A stretch of DNA of 64,000 bases, from the NCBI GenBank assembly GCA_018399285.1, contig JAGYOW010000001.1, positions 62,001-126,000 of the forward strand, read 5' to 3'. A program made the translations under genes and the position numbers. Shown piece after piece: positions 1 through 9,082 of the stretch. The notes beneath the pieces are model-generated. The model had not been told where the DNA came from. It was given only the letters and a program-made list of their open reading frames with translations, and made no database searches. The stretch's first letter is position 1. Each line of letters begins with the position of its first letter. The DNA is from Desulfotignum sp. Lineage in GTDB: Bacteria; Desulfobacterota; Desulfobacteria; Desulfobacterales; Desulfobacteraceae.

Positions 1-497
1 TGCACCTGTCCGTCCCGGCTCCGGGTACCTTCGGCGAAAAACAGAACCGATGCTTTGGCAGACATGCGTTTTTTGGCCTGCCGAATGGATTGGATCGCTG
101 CATCGTGACGGGACCGGTCGATGAAGATACACCCTAAGTAATGGCAGGCCGTGCCGAAAACGGGAATTTTTCTCAGTTCCTGTTTCATCACCCATTTGAT
201 ATGCAGCCCGATAAATCCGTGGATCACCGGGATATCCACCATGGACTGGTGGTTGGCCACCACCACATAAGCATGCCCTTGATGACAGTTTTTTTTGCCG
301 GTCAGTTTCACCTTGACGGGCACGATGCCGCAGGCCAGGCGGGACCATATCACGGCCAGTGCATTGGTGGCGTCCCGGGAAAAAAAAGCACCCACAACAA
401 TACAGATCATTCCTAAAACAAGGGTGATGATCACCATGAACGGCATGACAATCACCCATTTATACGGCTGATATATCCATTTTAAAATTCGGTTCAC
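1..497 (-). CDS. PlsC-type 1-acylglycerol-3-phosphate acyltransferase, 3' end beyond window
   Basis: Probable lysophosphatidic acid acyltransferase of the inner membrane (phospholipid synthesis). The minus-strand frame opens at a GTG at 497 with an AAGGA about 12 bases upstream. It has a hydrophobic N-terminal segment, then the family block NHQSMVDI near residue 80 (NHX4D catalytic motif) and FAEGTRS near residue 155 (the EGTR glycerol-3-phosphate-binding block). The frame is open to the window edge, so the C-terminus is missing. It starts 9 bases after the stop of the DUF4340 gene and may end that operon, although its role is unrelated to the exporter. Family assignment is firm; substrate is inferred. 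Confidence 0.85.
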   Translation of the reverse strand, partial: MNRILKWIYQPYKWVIVMPFMVIITLVLGMICIVVGAFFSRDATNALAVIWSRLACGIVPVKVKLTGKKNCHQGHAYVVVANHQSMVDIPVIHGFIGLHIKWVMKQELRKIPVFGTACHYLGCIFIDRSRHDAAIQSIRQAKKRMSAKASVLFFAEGTRSRDGQV

Positions 498-505
498 AGG
501 CTGAT

Positions 506-1459
506 TTATTCCTTGGTTTCCTCTTCTTCCGGCGGGGTGAGCCCGGCCAAATCAAGGGCATAGGATGTGATATCTTCAGCAACCTGGGGTTTTAAAAAAA
601 ATACATAGTCGTTCATGGATGAGGTGGCCGGCATGGATTCATCCCCATCCGGCTCAAACAATGTCAACACCCGGGAAGTACCATTGTCCAGAATCACGGT
701 CAGACCCGGGGATAAAGCTTTCAGATCGGCTTTGTTTGTGTCCGTTGCAAACCGGTCACAGGTCAGAGCGGATAATGAATACAGCAGATTGGACACGGTT
801 TTCGGATCCGGTGAGGAACCGTCCGGATAATCAAACACCGGTGTTGAGTCCTGCTCTTTTTCATCTTCCGCCGGTTTTCGGGCGGTCAGCACCACCTGTT
901 TTTCAGGGGTTTGGAGGGTGATTTTTTCAATGTCTTTTTCCTGAAATGTCAGAACCTTCCGGTCTCTGAATTCATCCACGGATTTGTTGAAATGGGCTCG
1001 AAAACTGTCATTGGCATGATAGATGTTGGCATCGTTTTCCAGCATCACAAACGTGTGATTGAAAGTGGGGGCGGTTTTGCCGATTTTAAAAGACATGACA
1101 GGGGTTCCCCCCTGAAAGGCGGTGACAGTCAAGACCCGGGACGGGTCGAGTTCATACCGGGTCACATCCTGTTTTTCGGAAACCAGGGCAGACAGGGTCA
1201 GCCCGGATATGACATCCAGCATTTTTTTAACAGCGCCGTCATCTGCCGGATAGGCGTGCTTTGTCACCGCCCATCCCGATTCCGTCCGGACAAAATCAAG
1301 GGTTTGATCGGTTTGCGCCACAGTCAGGCGGTCGATTTTTTCTGTATCCACGGATGGGGGTTCCGGCAGGGTATAATGACGGCCGTCTTCTTTTTTCAGG
1401 ACCAGATAGCCGGCCAGTATCGCAATGATCAATATCAGTATCAGATATTCTTTTTTCAT
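506..1459 (-). CDS. DUF4340 protein, accessory subunit of a gliding-type ABC exporter
   Basis: Protein of 317 aa with one N-terminal membrane anchor (residues about 4-20, rich in Leu and Ile) and a long, probably periplasmic, mixed alpha/beta domain typical of DUF4340. I chose the ATG at 1459, preceded by AAGGAT at a normal distance, over an upstream in-frame start that would overlap the previous gene and add non-hydrophobic sequence. DUF4340 genes regularly follow a GldG-like gene and an ABC ATPase/permease pair, which is the order here with a 13-base gap. The transported substrate is unknown. It is probably co-transcribed with the upstream exporter genes. Confidence 0.8.
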   Translation of the reverse strand: MKKEYLILILIIAILAGYLVLKKEDGRHYTLPEPPSVDTEKIDRLTVAQTDQTLDFVRTESGWAVTKHAYPADDGAVKKMLDVISGLTLSALVSEKQDVTRYELDPSRVLTVTAFQGGTPVMSFKIGKTAPTFNHTFVMLENDANIYHANDSFRAHFNKSVDEFRDRKVLTFQEKDIEKITLQTPEKQVVLTARKPAEDEKEQDSTPVFDYPDGSSPDPKTVSNLLYSLSALTCDRFATDTNKADLKALSPGLTVILDNGTSRVLTLFEPDGDESMPATSSMNDYVFFLKPQVAEDITSYALDLAGLTPPEEEETKE

Positions 1460-1472
1460 GGCAACATATCCT

Positions 1473-3638
1473 TTATGCGTTGAACTGTTTGGCAATTTTT
1501 TTCCGACGGGCTTTCCCGGCCACCCAGACACCGATTCCGAAAACAAACACCAGCACGGGCAATCCGGCAATGTTCAAGGTCTTGATCACTGTCCGGACAA
1601 AGGGAGTGGTGGTGGCCAATGGATTGAGCATCTGCTGTTTGCTTCGCATGGCTGCAATCTCATCCTTGCCGTTCAGATGATCAATGGTGTTCAGGATGAA
1701 TGTGGCATTGGTGGTGCGGCCTTCCGGGTCCAGCATGTTGTCCATCAGCATCTGGGAACATCCGAGCACAAAGATTTTGGCCGGCCGGGAGGTTTCCAGA
1801 ATCCGGTTTTCTGCCACCACTTCCGGGGTATCGCCCTCTGGTGCCGCTGTGTCGGATTCAACCGCATCCGTTGCTGCCGGATCTGTTGTTTCATCAACGT
1901 CTGCCGGGGGGTCGGATTCCGGAATATTCTCTTCCCCCATGGGTTTTTCAGGAACAGGCTTGTCTTTGAAATAACTGGTAAAAGTACCTTCCAGCAGATA
2001 GGCCAGATCATAACTGTCCATCTCTTCAGAAGATTCCGGCGGAGAGATGAACATGGGATTCAGGTTGATCTCATCTTTCATGAGCCAGGATTCTTTTGAG
2101 GTGCTCAGCAGCCGGGTGGCTGTCACACCGGCGGATGTCAGATTGTCTGATGCAAGTGACAACGGTGAGGCCTGCATGGCAATGACGCCTTTGATATTGC
2201 GCATGAACGACGGCGTGTTGTTGATGGTGTCTTCCTTGAGCATGGGCGCAAAATAGATGATCTGTTCCCCACCCTCCCTGGGCTGGTGTTTATACGCGGT
2301 TTTGTCCATCACAAACGCGGGTGTCATGGTGATGCCGTAGTGGGCCAGCAGCTTTTCCAGTCCCGTGTCGATGGGAAAGTACTGGGGCATGCCCATGCCG
2401 CCCCGGGGAGCGATTTCGTTGAATGCGTCTCCGAAAAAAGCGATGTTGGTGCCTTTCATCAGCGCCTGGTCAATCTGGAACAGCTCGTAATCGGAAAACG
2501 GTTCCGTGGGTTTGGTAATGATCAGGCAGTTGAGACCGTCGGGTATGGTCTGATCTTTGAGAGGGATCTGTCTGATATTGTAACGGTGGGACAACAGGTC
2601 GTTGAACACCTGCATGTCGCCCCCTGATCCCCCCTGCATCATGGCCCTGCGGTCCGGAACCAAAGCCGGTGTGCCGTGATCCGCCAGAAATCCGATATCC
2701 TGGTTGATACCGATCATTTTTTCGATAATGCCCATGATATCCTGTTCCAGTGTGTCCGGATCCGCCATCTGATAGGTGGTGCCGATAATGGGAAGATCCA
2801 CGGCTGTGATGAGCGGCAGACTGGCTGCCTGGTCCTGGTATGTCAGCACCAGGCCGGCAGCTCCCTGGCCGGCCGGAATGTTCTGGTCCTGAATGTCGGG
2901 CCAGGACAACGCCAAAAGATCATATTTTTTGCCGATATCGTTCAAGGCTTGTTTATCTGTGATATCCTGGTGATCAAATGACAGGATATCCAGACTCTTG
3001 GCATTGATGCCGTCAATGGTCTTTGTCACGGTTTCTTTCAGGCCGGGCAGGTTTTCCAGTCCGATCAGCGGGGCAATGTCTTTCAATGAAGAGGATAAAT
3101 ACAGGGTGGCCTGGACCTTGTCTTTTAAACGCAGCAGGGCTGAGACTTTGTTGTTGAGTTTCTGGATGGCAGTGGTCAGCTGGTATTCCAGGCCGTCCGC
3201 GGAAGTCACTGCATTGATTTTCTCAATGAGATCCCCATGGATGAGCACCAGGCCCATGTATGCGTTTGTGAATTTGAGCTCATCATTTTCCATCATCCGG
3301 ATCTGGATGGGGGAAATGCCGTAGCTTTGGGCCAGTTCCCGGTTTTCCACAGCGTTTGCGCTCAAATCCCCTTCTGCGGAAGACACATTGTAGAACTGAT
3401 AGTTGAACAGACGGCCGGCCCGGGCTGCGTATTCATCCAGCAGGTCTTTGAGATACCTTTGGGTGTTGTTATGGGGTGCCGGCAGGTTGTTGGAGAAAAA
3501 CACCTTGATGCTCAATGGTTCAGACAGGGTGGCCACGGCTTTTTGACTGGCATCGGACAATGAAAAATTTTGCTGGCCGTCAGATCGGCCCTGAAAAAGC
3601 GTCAGCCCGACGATGTTCACCAGCACAATCACGGCCAT
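1473..3638 (-). CDS. GldG-like ABC exporter auxiliary protein (ABC_transp_aux domain)
   Basis: Large auxiliary subunit of a gliding-motility-type ABC exporter, about 720 aa. It has an N-terminal membrane segment, a long extracytoplasmic domain of the ABC_transp_aux type, an acidic Pro/Glu/Asp-rich low-complexity stretch around residues 560-620, and a C-terminal membrane helix ending in a basic tail (GKARRKK). The 5' end looks damaged. A perfect AGGAGG (3684-3689) precedes an ATG at 3679 whose frame closes after 16 codons. Adding one A to the short A run just after it would join that ATG to this frame. The real start is therefore probably 3679, and 3638 is only the first ATG in the intact frame. 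Confidence 0.75.
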   Translation of the reverse strand: MAVIVLVNIVGLTLFQGRSDGQQNFSLSDASQKAVATLSEPLSIKVFFSNNLPAPHNNTQRYLKDLLDEYAARAGRLFNYQFYNVSSAEGDLSANAVENRELAQSYGISPIQIRMMENDELKFTNAYMGLVLIHGDLIEKINAVTSADGLEYQLTTAIQKLNNKVSALLRLKDKVQATLYLSSSLKDIAPLIGLENLPGLKETVTKTIDGINAKSLDILSFDHQDITDKQALNDIGKKYDLLALSWPDIQDQNIPAGQGAAGLVLTYQDQAASLPLITAVDLPIIGTTYQMADPDTLEQDIMGIIEKMIGINQDIGFLADHGTPALVPDRRAMMQGGSGGDMQVFNDLLSHRYNIRQIPLKDQTIPDGLNCLIITKPTEPFSDYELFQIDQALMKGTNIAFFGDAFNEIAPRGGMGMPQYFPIDTGLEKLLAHYGITMTPAFVMDKTAYKHQPREGGEQIIYFAPMLKEDTINNTPSFMRNIKGVIAMQASPLSLASDNLTSAGVTATRLLSTSKESWLMKDEINLNPMFISPPESSEEMDSYDLAYLLEGTFTSYFKDKPVPEKPMGEENIPESDPPADVDETTDPAATDAVESDTAAPEGDTPEVVAENRILETSRPAKIFVLGCSQMLMDNMLDPEGRTTNATFILNTIDHLNGKDEIAAMRSKQQMLNPLATTTPFVRTVIKTLNIAGLPVLVFVFGIGVWVAGKARRKKIAKQFNA

Positions 3639-3689
3639 ATATAAAACAAACTTAATATAATGTTCTTTGAAAATCCCATGAAGCCTCCT

Positions 3690-4391
3690 TTAATTTTTTC
3701 CTGCATCACAAGATGGGTGGAAAAGAGAAAAAATGGATATCAGGCTGATAAAATACAGAATGTCCCGGGTATCCAGGATACCTTTGGAAAAATTGGCAAA
3801 ATGGGTGTTGGCCCCGAAATATTCAATCACCGCCACAATTTCCGACGGCATGAAAACAGCATCCGGTTGATGATGGTCAACGTAAAGCACAGGGCGCATC
3901 CGATGATAAACGCGATGATCTGATTGCGGGTCAGAGCGGATGCAAACAATCCCATGGCGCAGAATGCCCCGGCCAGAAACACAGCCCCGATATATCCGCC
4001 AGCCACCGGTCCCCAGTCCAGGTCTCCGATCAAAGAAATGAATATGGGGTAGGACAGGGTGGGCACCAGCATGGTGCAGGTAAACAGGGTGGCGGCAAAA
4101 AAATTTTCCCAAAGCGATGTGGACAAAAGACACCGGCATGGTCAACAGGGTTTCATAGGATCCCACGTTTTTCTTCCGCAAACAACCGCATGGTCAGCGC
4201 GGGAACAAAAACGAGAACACCATGGGCAGCAGCGCGAAAAAATCCCGCAGGTCAGCCCGGCTGTAAATGAAAAAAAGTGGAAAAGAAAACCATCCCACCA
4301 CGATCAGAAACAAAGCGATCACAATATAGGCGATGGGGGATATGAAATAATCTTTAAATTCTTTTAATGCAATGATTTTGATTTGTGACAT
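3690..4391 (-). pseudogene. ABC-2 type permease of the gliding-type exporter, frameshifted
   Basis: Membrane subunit that should pair with the ATPase just upstream. Pieces of one permease lie in order in different frames. The N-terminus (SQIKIIALKEFKDYF, start 4391) runs to a TGA at 4194-4196. Across that stop another frame supplies PALTMRLFAEE. Next come a piece with GSYETLLTMPVSF, a membrane piece with LDWGPVAGGYIGA and ALTRNQIIAF, and a C-terminal piece with EIVAVIEYFGAN. About four indels are needed, two at homopolymers (a 7-T and a short T run), and the net phase is restored at the natural stop. This pattern fits sequencing error better than decay. The start overlaps the ATPase gene by 38 bases. 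Confidence 0.75.
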
Positions 4392-5340
4392 GATCAGTAG
4401 TATTCTCCCGGGGCCGTTTCTGGAATATATGTTCAAGTGCCTGGGTTTCTTTGGTCAGTTCCATGATAATCCAGTCGGTTTCCTTGATTTTCAGGTAGAT
4501 GTCGGATCGCACATCCCGGTCCGGGGGCCCCTGGATTTCAACGCATACCTGATCATCCATGTCCGGGGTCAGGGCGTTGACAGACAGATTTAAATTCATG
4601 TCCGCCAGAAACTGACACGCGGTTTTCACATCCGGTCCTTTCAAAGCCAGACGGATCAGATTGTTCTGAAGTGCGCCCTGTTTGAGCCGGGCGGTGGTGT
4701 CGTCGGCCACGACCTTGCCGTTGTTGATGATCACGATGCGGTCGCAGGTGGCTTCGGCTTCACTGAGGATATGCGTGGAAAAAATAACGGTTTTTTTTCT
4801 GCCGATCTGCCGGATGATGTTCCGGATCTCGGCGATCTGATTGGGATCCAGGCCGGAGGTGGGTTCATCCAGTATCAGGATTTCCGGGTCCGTCATCATG
4901 GCATGGGCCAGCCCCACCCGTTGTTTGAGCCCTTTGGACAGGGTGGCGATGGGTTTGTGCATGATGCCGGACAAGCCGCACAGATCAGCCAGGGTGTGTA
5001 GCCGTTCCAGTTGGCGGGCCGGGTCCTTCAACCCTTTGAGCCGGGCCACATAAGACAGATAATCATACACCAGCATATTGTGGTACAACGGGGCTGATTC
5101 CGGCAGATACCCCATCAATGATTTGATTTTCAGGGTATGCTCAGGCATGTGAAGATCCTTGACCGAGATCTGTCCGGATGTGGGTTTGAAATATCCGGTG
5201 AGCATTCGCAGCGCGGTGGTCTTTCCGGCGCCGTTGGGCCCGAGCAGGCCCAGAATCTCTCCGGGTCGAACCGACAGGCTGATATGATCCACCGCGCAGA
5301 AATCATTATAGTATTTGGTCAGGTCTTGAATCTCTATCAA
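4354..5340 (-). CDS. ABC transporter ATP-binding protein (GldA-like)
   Basis: Cytoplasmic ATPase of an ABC-2 exporter, 328 aa. Walker A GPNGAGKTT is near residue 35, the signature is LSKGLKQRVGLA, Walker B is ILILDEPTSGLD, and the switch is STHILSEAE. The C-terminal 100 residues form the extra domain seen in exporter ATPases. It is first in a minus-strand set with the permease, GldG-like and DUF4340 genes, an organisation shared with the Bacteroidetes gliding complex GldAFG and with Nos-type exporters. No other gliding genes are visible, so motility is not implied. The last 38 bases overlap the permease start. Confidence 0.9.
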   Translation of the reverse strand: MIEIQDLTKYYNDFCAVDHISLSVRPGEILGLLGPNGAGKTTALRMLTGYFKPTSGQISVKDLHMPEHTLKIKSLMGYLPESAPLYHNMLVYDYLSYVARLKGLKDPARQLERLHTLADLCGLSGIMHKPIATLSKGLKQRVGLAHAMMTDPEILILDEPTSGLDPNQIAEIRNIIRQIGRKKTVIFSTHILSEAEATCDRIVIINNGKVVADDTTARLKQGALQNNLIRLALKGPDVKTACQFLADMNLNLSVNALTPDMDDQVCVEIQGPPDRDVRSDIYLKIKETDWIIMELTKETQALEHIFQKRPRENTTDHVTNQNHCIKRI

Positions 5341-5354
5341 TGCAACCTCCTTGG

Positions 5355-5930
5355 TTAAAAATCTTCGAGTACCCGGCTTTTATTCAGAAATGTCTGAAGT
5401 TCTTCCGCTGTTTTTCTGGCCGCCTGAACCGCTTTGCCCAAATGCCGGGAAAAAGGGTCGTCCTTTCCCAGATTCCGGGTGACCGACCGGTACAGCTGTT
5501 CTCCTTTTTCAAAGTGGGCCATCACTTCAACCGCCATTTTTTTGCGTTCTTCATGGCGCAGTTTTTCGCTTTGTATCACGGATTCCAGTTTCTGAACCGC
5601 ATATTCCACCAGTGCATCCCTTGGCATGTCGTGGGCCCGTGACACCGTGCTCAAGGCATCGATGGTCCGTCGGCTCATAACATAGGTTTTCTGCCGCCGG
5701 TGGATTTTTTCAAACTGGGGCAAACGGATGGACCGGGCCAGTTTTTCCATGGCATCCATATCTTCAATGATGTGATCAAACAGGGATTTCTGTTTGATGC
5801 CCATGTGAACCGCCACCAGCCCGATGGCATCGATGGCTTTCTGGGACAGTTTAAATGTCGCCCGGACAGACTGCCTTCCGCGCAAATCCAGCACGGAGGG
5901 GCCTGAAACAGGTTCCCTTGGGGATGTCAT
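5355..5930 (-). CDS. Unrecognised protein with two tandem ribbon-helix-helix-like repeats
   Basis: Protein of 191 aa that I do not recognise by name. It holds two similar segments. One is near residues 22-58 (RATFKLSQKAIDAIGLVAVH, then a second helix). The other is near residues 81-117 (KTYVMSRRTIDALSTVSRAH, then a second helix). Each reads as a short beta strand followed by two helices with a small-residue turn, the layout of an Arc/MetJ-type ribbon-helix-helix. Two in one chain could give an intramolecular DNA-binding unit. The C-terminal 70 residues are charged and probably helical. It lies 14 bases upstream of the exporter ATPase, so it may regulate that operon. DNA binding is inference. 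Confidence 0.6.
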   Translation of the reverse strand: MTSPREPVSGPSVLDLRGRQSVRATFKLSQKAIDAIGLVAVHMGIKQKSLFDHIIEDMDAMEKLARSIRLPQFEKIHRRQKTYVMSRRTIDALSTVSRAHDMPRDALVEYAVQKLESVIQSEKLRHEERKKMAVEVMAHFEKGEQLYRSVTRNLGKDDPFSRHLGKAVQAARKTAEELQTFLNKSRVLEDF

Positions 5931-6055
5931 GATGGATGCCTCCTTTTACAACGCCTGTATTATTTTATCAGGTCATTCATAAAAGTAATGATGAATTATC
6001 GTGATCAAAAACTGTACAACAAATTGAAACGCGGATCAACCACAAATGTGGCAGA

Positions 6056-6841
6056 TTACCAAAATATCATCCAGAAGGATGACCGGGACAGAATTGCCAT
6101 CGCTATGCAGAGCCCGGTGCCGGCCCCCAGAAAGAGCCGTTCTCTGCCGCTGGATTCAAATGCGGGATCCGTGCGGTGTTCCGTGTAACACCGGGCATCC
6201 ATGGCCAGACACAAATGATCGGCACTGATAACGGTTTTTTTGAGCAGCGGCAGGGTCAGAAACCGGATTTGCCGGACCGGATTTTTTCTGAAACTGCCGC
6301 ACCGTGCATTCACCGCATCTGCCGTCTGTCCGGCCCGGGAAAGGATCAGGGGAAAAAATTTGAGGCACAGGCTGATCATGATGGCCGCCCGCTTTTCCGG
6401 CACAAGCGGAACAGGTGCCAAAAACCATTGGGCCGCGCTTTTCAACGCAGCCGGCCGGGTGGTGGCGGCAAAGAGCAGGCCGATCACCATGACCAGAAAA
6501 AACCGCACCCCTACCAGAGATCCCTGGGCCAGGCCCTGCCGGGTGATCTCAATCCCAGAAACAGATAAAATCGGTTCTCCCGGTACCGTGACCGCCCGGG
6601 TGGCCGCCATAAGGACCAGAAGCAGGATAAATCCTTTTAATCGGATGATTAAGCGGTACATGGGCATGCCGATGGCACACATCAATGGATACACCACCAG
6701 AAAACAGGCCAGACACGCACTGAAACCGGCGGTGAACAACGCCATGCTCAGCATGCATACCAGAACGGTCTTGACCCGGATATCCAGGTGATGCAGGACC
6801 GTGGTGCCGGCCTGAAAAGAAAACAGGGTCAGGTCTGCCAT
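6056..6841 (-). CDS. bioN: Biotin ECF transporter transmembrane protein (EcfT, BioN)
   Basis: Energy-coupling-factor T component, 261 aa, with several hydrophobic segments (about residues 25-50, 70-85, 115-130 and 235-255). A charged cytoplasmic stretch around residues 180-215 includes MDARCYTEH, a variant of the EcfT coupling motif (usually Ala-Arg-Gly). It couples the ATPase to the substrate-binding membrane protein. The gene overlaps the end of bioM by 13 bases and follows bioY in the same direction, next to birA, so biotin is the likely substrate. Confidence 0.82.
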   Translation of the reverse strand: MADLTLFSFQAGTTVLHHLDIRVKTVLVCMLSMALFTAGFSACLACFLVVYPLMCAIGMPMYRLIIRLKGFILLLVLMAATRAVTVPGEPILSVSGIEITRQGLAQGSLVGVRFFLVMVIGLLFAATTRPAALKSAAQWFLAPVPLVPEKRAAIMISLCLKFFPLILSRAGQTADAVNARCGSFRKNPVRQIRFLTLPLLKKTVISADHLCLAMDARCYTEHRTDPAFESSGRERLFLGAGTGLCIAMAILSRSSFWMIFW

Positions 6842-7584
6842 GGCGGGGCCGAATATCCCATTCTGGAAAAACAGGGTTCTCTGATGCCGAAGTACTCCAG
6901 ATTTCCCAGCAGTTCTCTGGGCGGCCCATCTTTGACCAGACGGCCCTGATTGTCCATGATGAGCATTCGGGACGCGTGGGTGATCACTTCTTCCACTTCG
7001 TGGGTCGCCATGATAATGGTCTGTCCTTCCCGGTTCAACCGGCAGATGATCTCCACCAGATCCCGGGAAGCGGGATGGTCCAGGTTGGCAAAGGGCTCAT
7101 CCAGCACGATAATTTCCGGATCCATGACCAGGATGCCGGCAATGGCCAGCCGTCGTTTTTCACCGCCGGACAGGGTGGAAGGGTTCCGGTCTTTTAAATG
7201 GATCAGATTCATGTATGCCAGGGTCTGATCGACTTTTTCATGAATCCGGGCCCGGGGTGTATTCAGGTTTTCCAGGCCGAATGCCACCTCATCTGCTACC
7301 GTGTCTGCAACAATCTGGGTGTCTGCATCCTGGAACACCATGCCGATGGTTTTCCGGGTGACAATCAGGTCTTTTGTCACGGATCGGCCATGGAGCCGGA
7401 TTTCACCGGATGTCGGCCGGACCAGGGCATTGAGATGCCTTATCAGTGTGGTTTTTCCGGATCCGTTGGGTCCGGCCAGAAGAATAAATTCTCCGGGAAA
7501 GATCCGGGCGCAGATATCATGAATCCCTGTACCGTTGAAAAAGGCATGGGTCAAATGATCGATTTCCAGAATGGGCCGGGGCAT
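6829..7584 (-). CDS. bioM: Biotin ECF transporter ATPase (EcfA, BioM)
   Basis: ABC ATPase of 251 aa that powers the biotin ECF transporter at the inner face of the membrane. Walker A is GPNGSGKTT near residue 37, the Q-loop is MVFQDADTQ, the signature is LSGGEKRRLAIAG, Walker B is IIVLDEPFANLD, and the switch His lies in MATHEVEE. The Q-loop followed by ADTQ is typical of EcfA/CbiO proteins rather than classical importers. It lies 6 bases after bioY and overlaps bioN. A single ATPase suggests an EcfA homodimer, as in dedicated BioMNY systems. Confidence 0.87.
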   Translation of the reverse strand: MPRPILEIDHLTHAFFNGTGIHDICARIFPGEFILLAGPNGSGKTTLIRHLNALVRPTSGEIRLHGRSVTKDLIVTRKTIGMVFQDADTQIVADTVADEVAFGLENLNTPRARIHEKVDQTLAYMNLIHLKDRNPSTLSGGEKRRLAIAGILVMDPEIIVLDEPFANLDHPASRDLVEIICRLNREGQTIIMATHEVEEVITHASRMLIMDNQGRLVKDGPPRELLGNLEYFGIREPCFSRMGYSAPPWQT

Positions 7585-7590
7585 GATAAT

Positions 7591-8121
7591 TTATTCCTTG
7601 AGCAGGGGCCGGATTTTTCGGGCCATGACCACAGCGCCCGCGATTTTCACGGCATCCCCCAAAAGAAACGGAATCAGGCCCAGCGCCAGGGCCTGGCCCC
7701 AGGACAGGGAAAACGCCAGCTTCAACCATGGGACCCCGACCCCGTAAAGCATGATGGAACCTCCGATCATGGCCAGGATGTCCCGGAACGGTGTTTGGCC
7801 CAGAAACCTGGATATTGTCCCGGTCACCAGGACCGCAGGCAGGTATCCCAGCAGATATCCGCCTGTGGGGCCGAATATTTTTCCGATTCCTGACGTGCCG
7901 CCGGCAAATACCGGCAAACCGGCCAGGCCGATCAGCAGATACACGGCAACGCAGGCGGTACCCCAGGCCGGTCCCAGAATCAGGCCGGCCAGCAGAACAA
8001 ACATGTTCTGAAGCACTATGGGAACCGGTCCAATGGGAATGGCGATAAATGCACCCACACATATCAGAGCCACAAACAATGCCGCATGAACCATGGGCCG
8101 CAAACTGTCTGTCTGAGTCAT
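7591..8121 (-). CDS. bioY: Biotin transporter substrate-binding subunit BioY
   Basis: Membrane S component of 176 aa with about six hydrophobic segments. BioY landmarks visible are PIGPVPIVLQNMFVLLAG in the N-terminal third and the later GLPVFAGGTSGIGKIFGPTGGYLLGY-type region, read here at about residues 67-93. It binds biotin and passes it through with BioM and BioN. The start at 8121 has AAAGGA a few bases upstream. The gap to birA is 13 bases, so the four genes probably form one transcript controlled from the operator at 9073-9103. Confidence 0.92.
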   Translation of the reverse strand: MTQTDSLRPMVHAALFVALICVGAFIAIPIGPVPIVLQNMFVLLAGLILGPAWGTACVAVYLLIGLAGLPVFAGGTSGIGKIFGPTGGYLLGYLPAVLVTGTISRFLGQTPFRDILAMIGGSIMLYGVGVPWLKLAFSLSWGQALALGLIPFLLGDAVKIAGAVVMARKIRPLLKE

Positions 8122-8134
8122 CGTATATTTCCTT

Positions 8135-9082
8135 TCAGGTATGAAAACAGTCCCCGTAAATAATGGGGTGATCCTGTCCTTTTGAATCTTTCACCCACAG
8201 GGTGCCCGCGTCATCCACATCCTGGGCCCGGCCTTGGATGGTCTGATTCCGGGTTTCCACCCGGACCCGGGTGCCGATGGTACTGGTGCGCTGCTTCCAT
8301 GCCGCCATGATGTTCCGGGCATTCAAATCCTGGATCCGGTCAAAGAAACACTGGAGAAATTGCGCCAGAATTTTTTTTCTGGATACGGGTCGGCCCAGGG
8401 CCTGGCCAATGGAGATGGCCTCAAATGCGCTGGAAGAGGGGTCGTTGTTGACATTGATACCAATACCCACCAGCAGAAACCGGATCATATCCGCCCGGGT
8501 TTCGATCTCAGACAAAAGCCCTGCCAGTTTTTTTCCTTCCAGCAGAAGGTCATTGGGCCATTTGACCTGCACATCCAGTTTGAACAGGGTTTCCAAAGTC
8601 AAAGACAGACTCAGGGATGCGGCAAAATTGTACAGATAGGCCAGGGCCGGCGGGGTGTCCGGAGTCAAAATCAGGGTGATCCACAGCCCGCCCGGGTCTG
8701 ATTCCCATTTGCGGTTGAGCCGGCCCCGGGCTTTTGTCTGATGTTCCGCCACCACACAGCTGGCATGGGGCACACCCTGCCGGGCCAGTTCTCTTGCCGT
8801 GTCCATGGTGGTGGTCACCCGGGGAAAATAATGGATCCGCTCGGATAAAGGCGGGTCAAAGCAGACCGGCAGGAGCAGGTTGTCCGGATCTGTCAGAAAA
8901 TACCCTTTAGGGCTGGATTCGATCAGAAACCCGTCTTGTTTCAAAGCGTGAATATGTTTCCATATGGCCACCCGGGAGATGCCGGTCAGTTCACTGAGCC
9001 TGACCCCGGAAATGGTGCGGCCCTTTGCCCGGTATAACTTTTCCAGGATGATCTGGCGGATATGCTGTATTTCGTTAACCAT
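8135..9082 (-). CDS. birA: Bifunctional biotin-[acetyl-CoA-carboxylase] ligase / biotin repressor BirA
   Basis: Class II biotin protein ligase of 315 aa. Residues 1-65 form a winged-helix DNA-binding domain (SELTGISRVAIWKHIHAL is the recognition region). The ligase domain carries a GRLNRKWES block (a variant of the biotinyl-AMP-binding GRGRxGRxW), then KWPNDLLLEGKKLAG, with an SH3-like C-terminal domain. It activates biotin and attaches it to carboxylase carrier proteins, and with biotinyl-AMP bound should repress this operon. The start at 9082 lies inside an inverted repeat matching the BirA operator type, so autoregulation is likely. Confidence 0.93.
   Translation of the reverse strand: MVNEIQHIRQIILEKLYRAKGRTISGVRLSELTGISRVAIWKHIHALKQDGFLIESSPKGYFLTDPDNLLLPVCFDPPLSERIHYFPRVTTTMDTARELARQGVPHASCVVAEHQTKARGRLNRKWESDPGGLWITLILTPDTPPALAYLYNFAASLSLSLTLETLFKLDVQVKWPNDLLLEGKKLAGLLSEIETRADMIRFLLVGIGINVNNDPSSSAFEAISIGQALGRPVSRKKILAQFLQCFFDRIQDLNARNIMAAWKQRTSTIGTRVRVETRNQTIQGRAQDVDDAGTLWVKDSKGQDHPIIYGDCFHT

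Noticed and set aside
1425-2099. Plus-strand frames over the GldG-like gene
   Set aside because: Shadows; the minus strand encodes a continuous exporter subunit.
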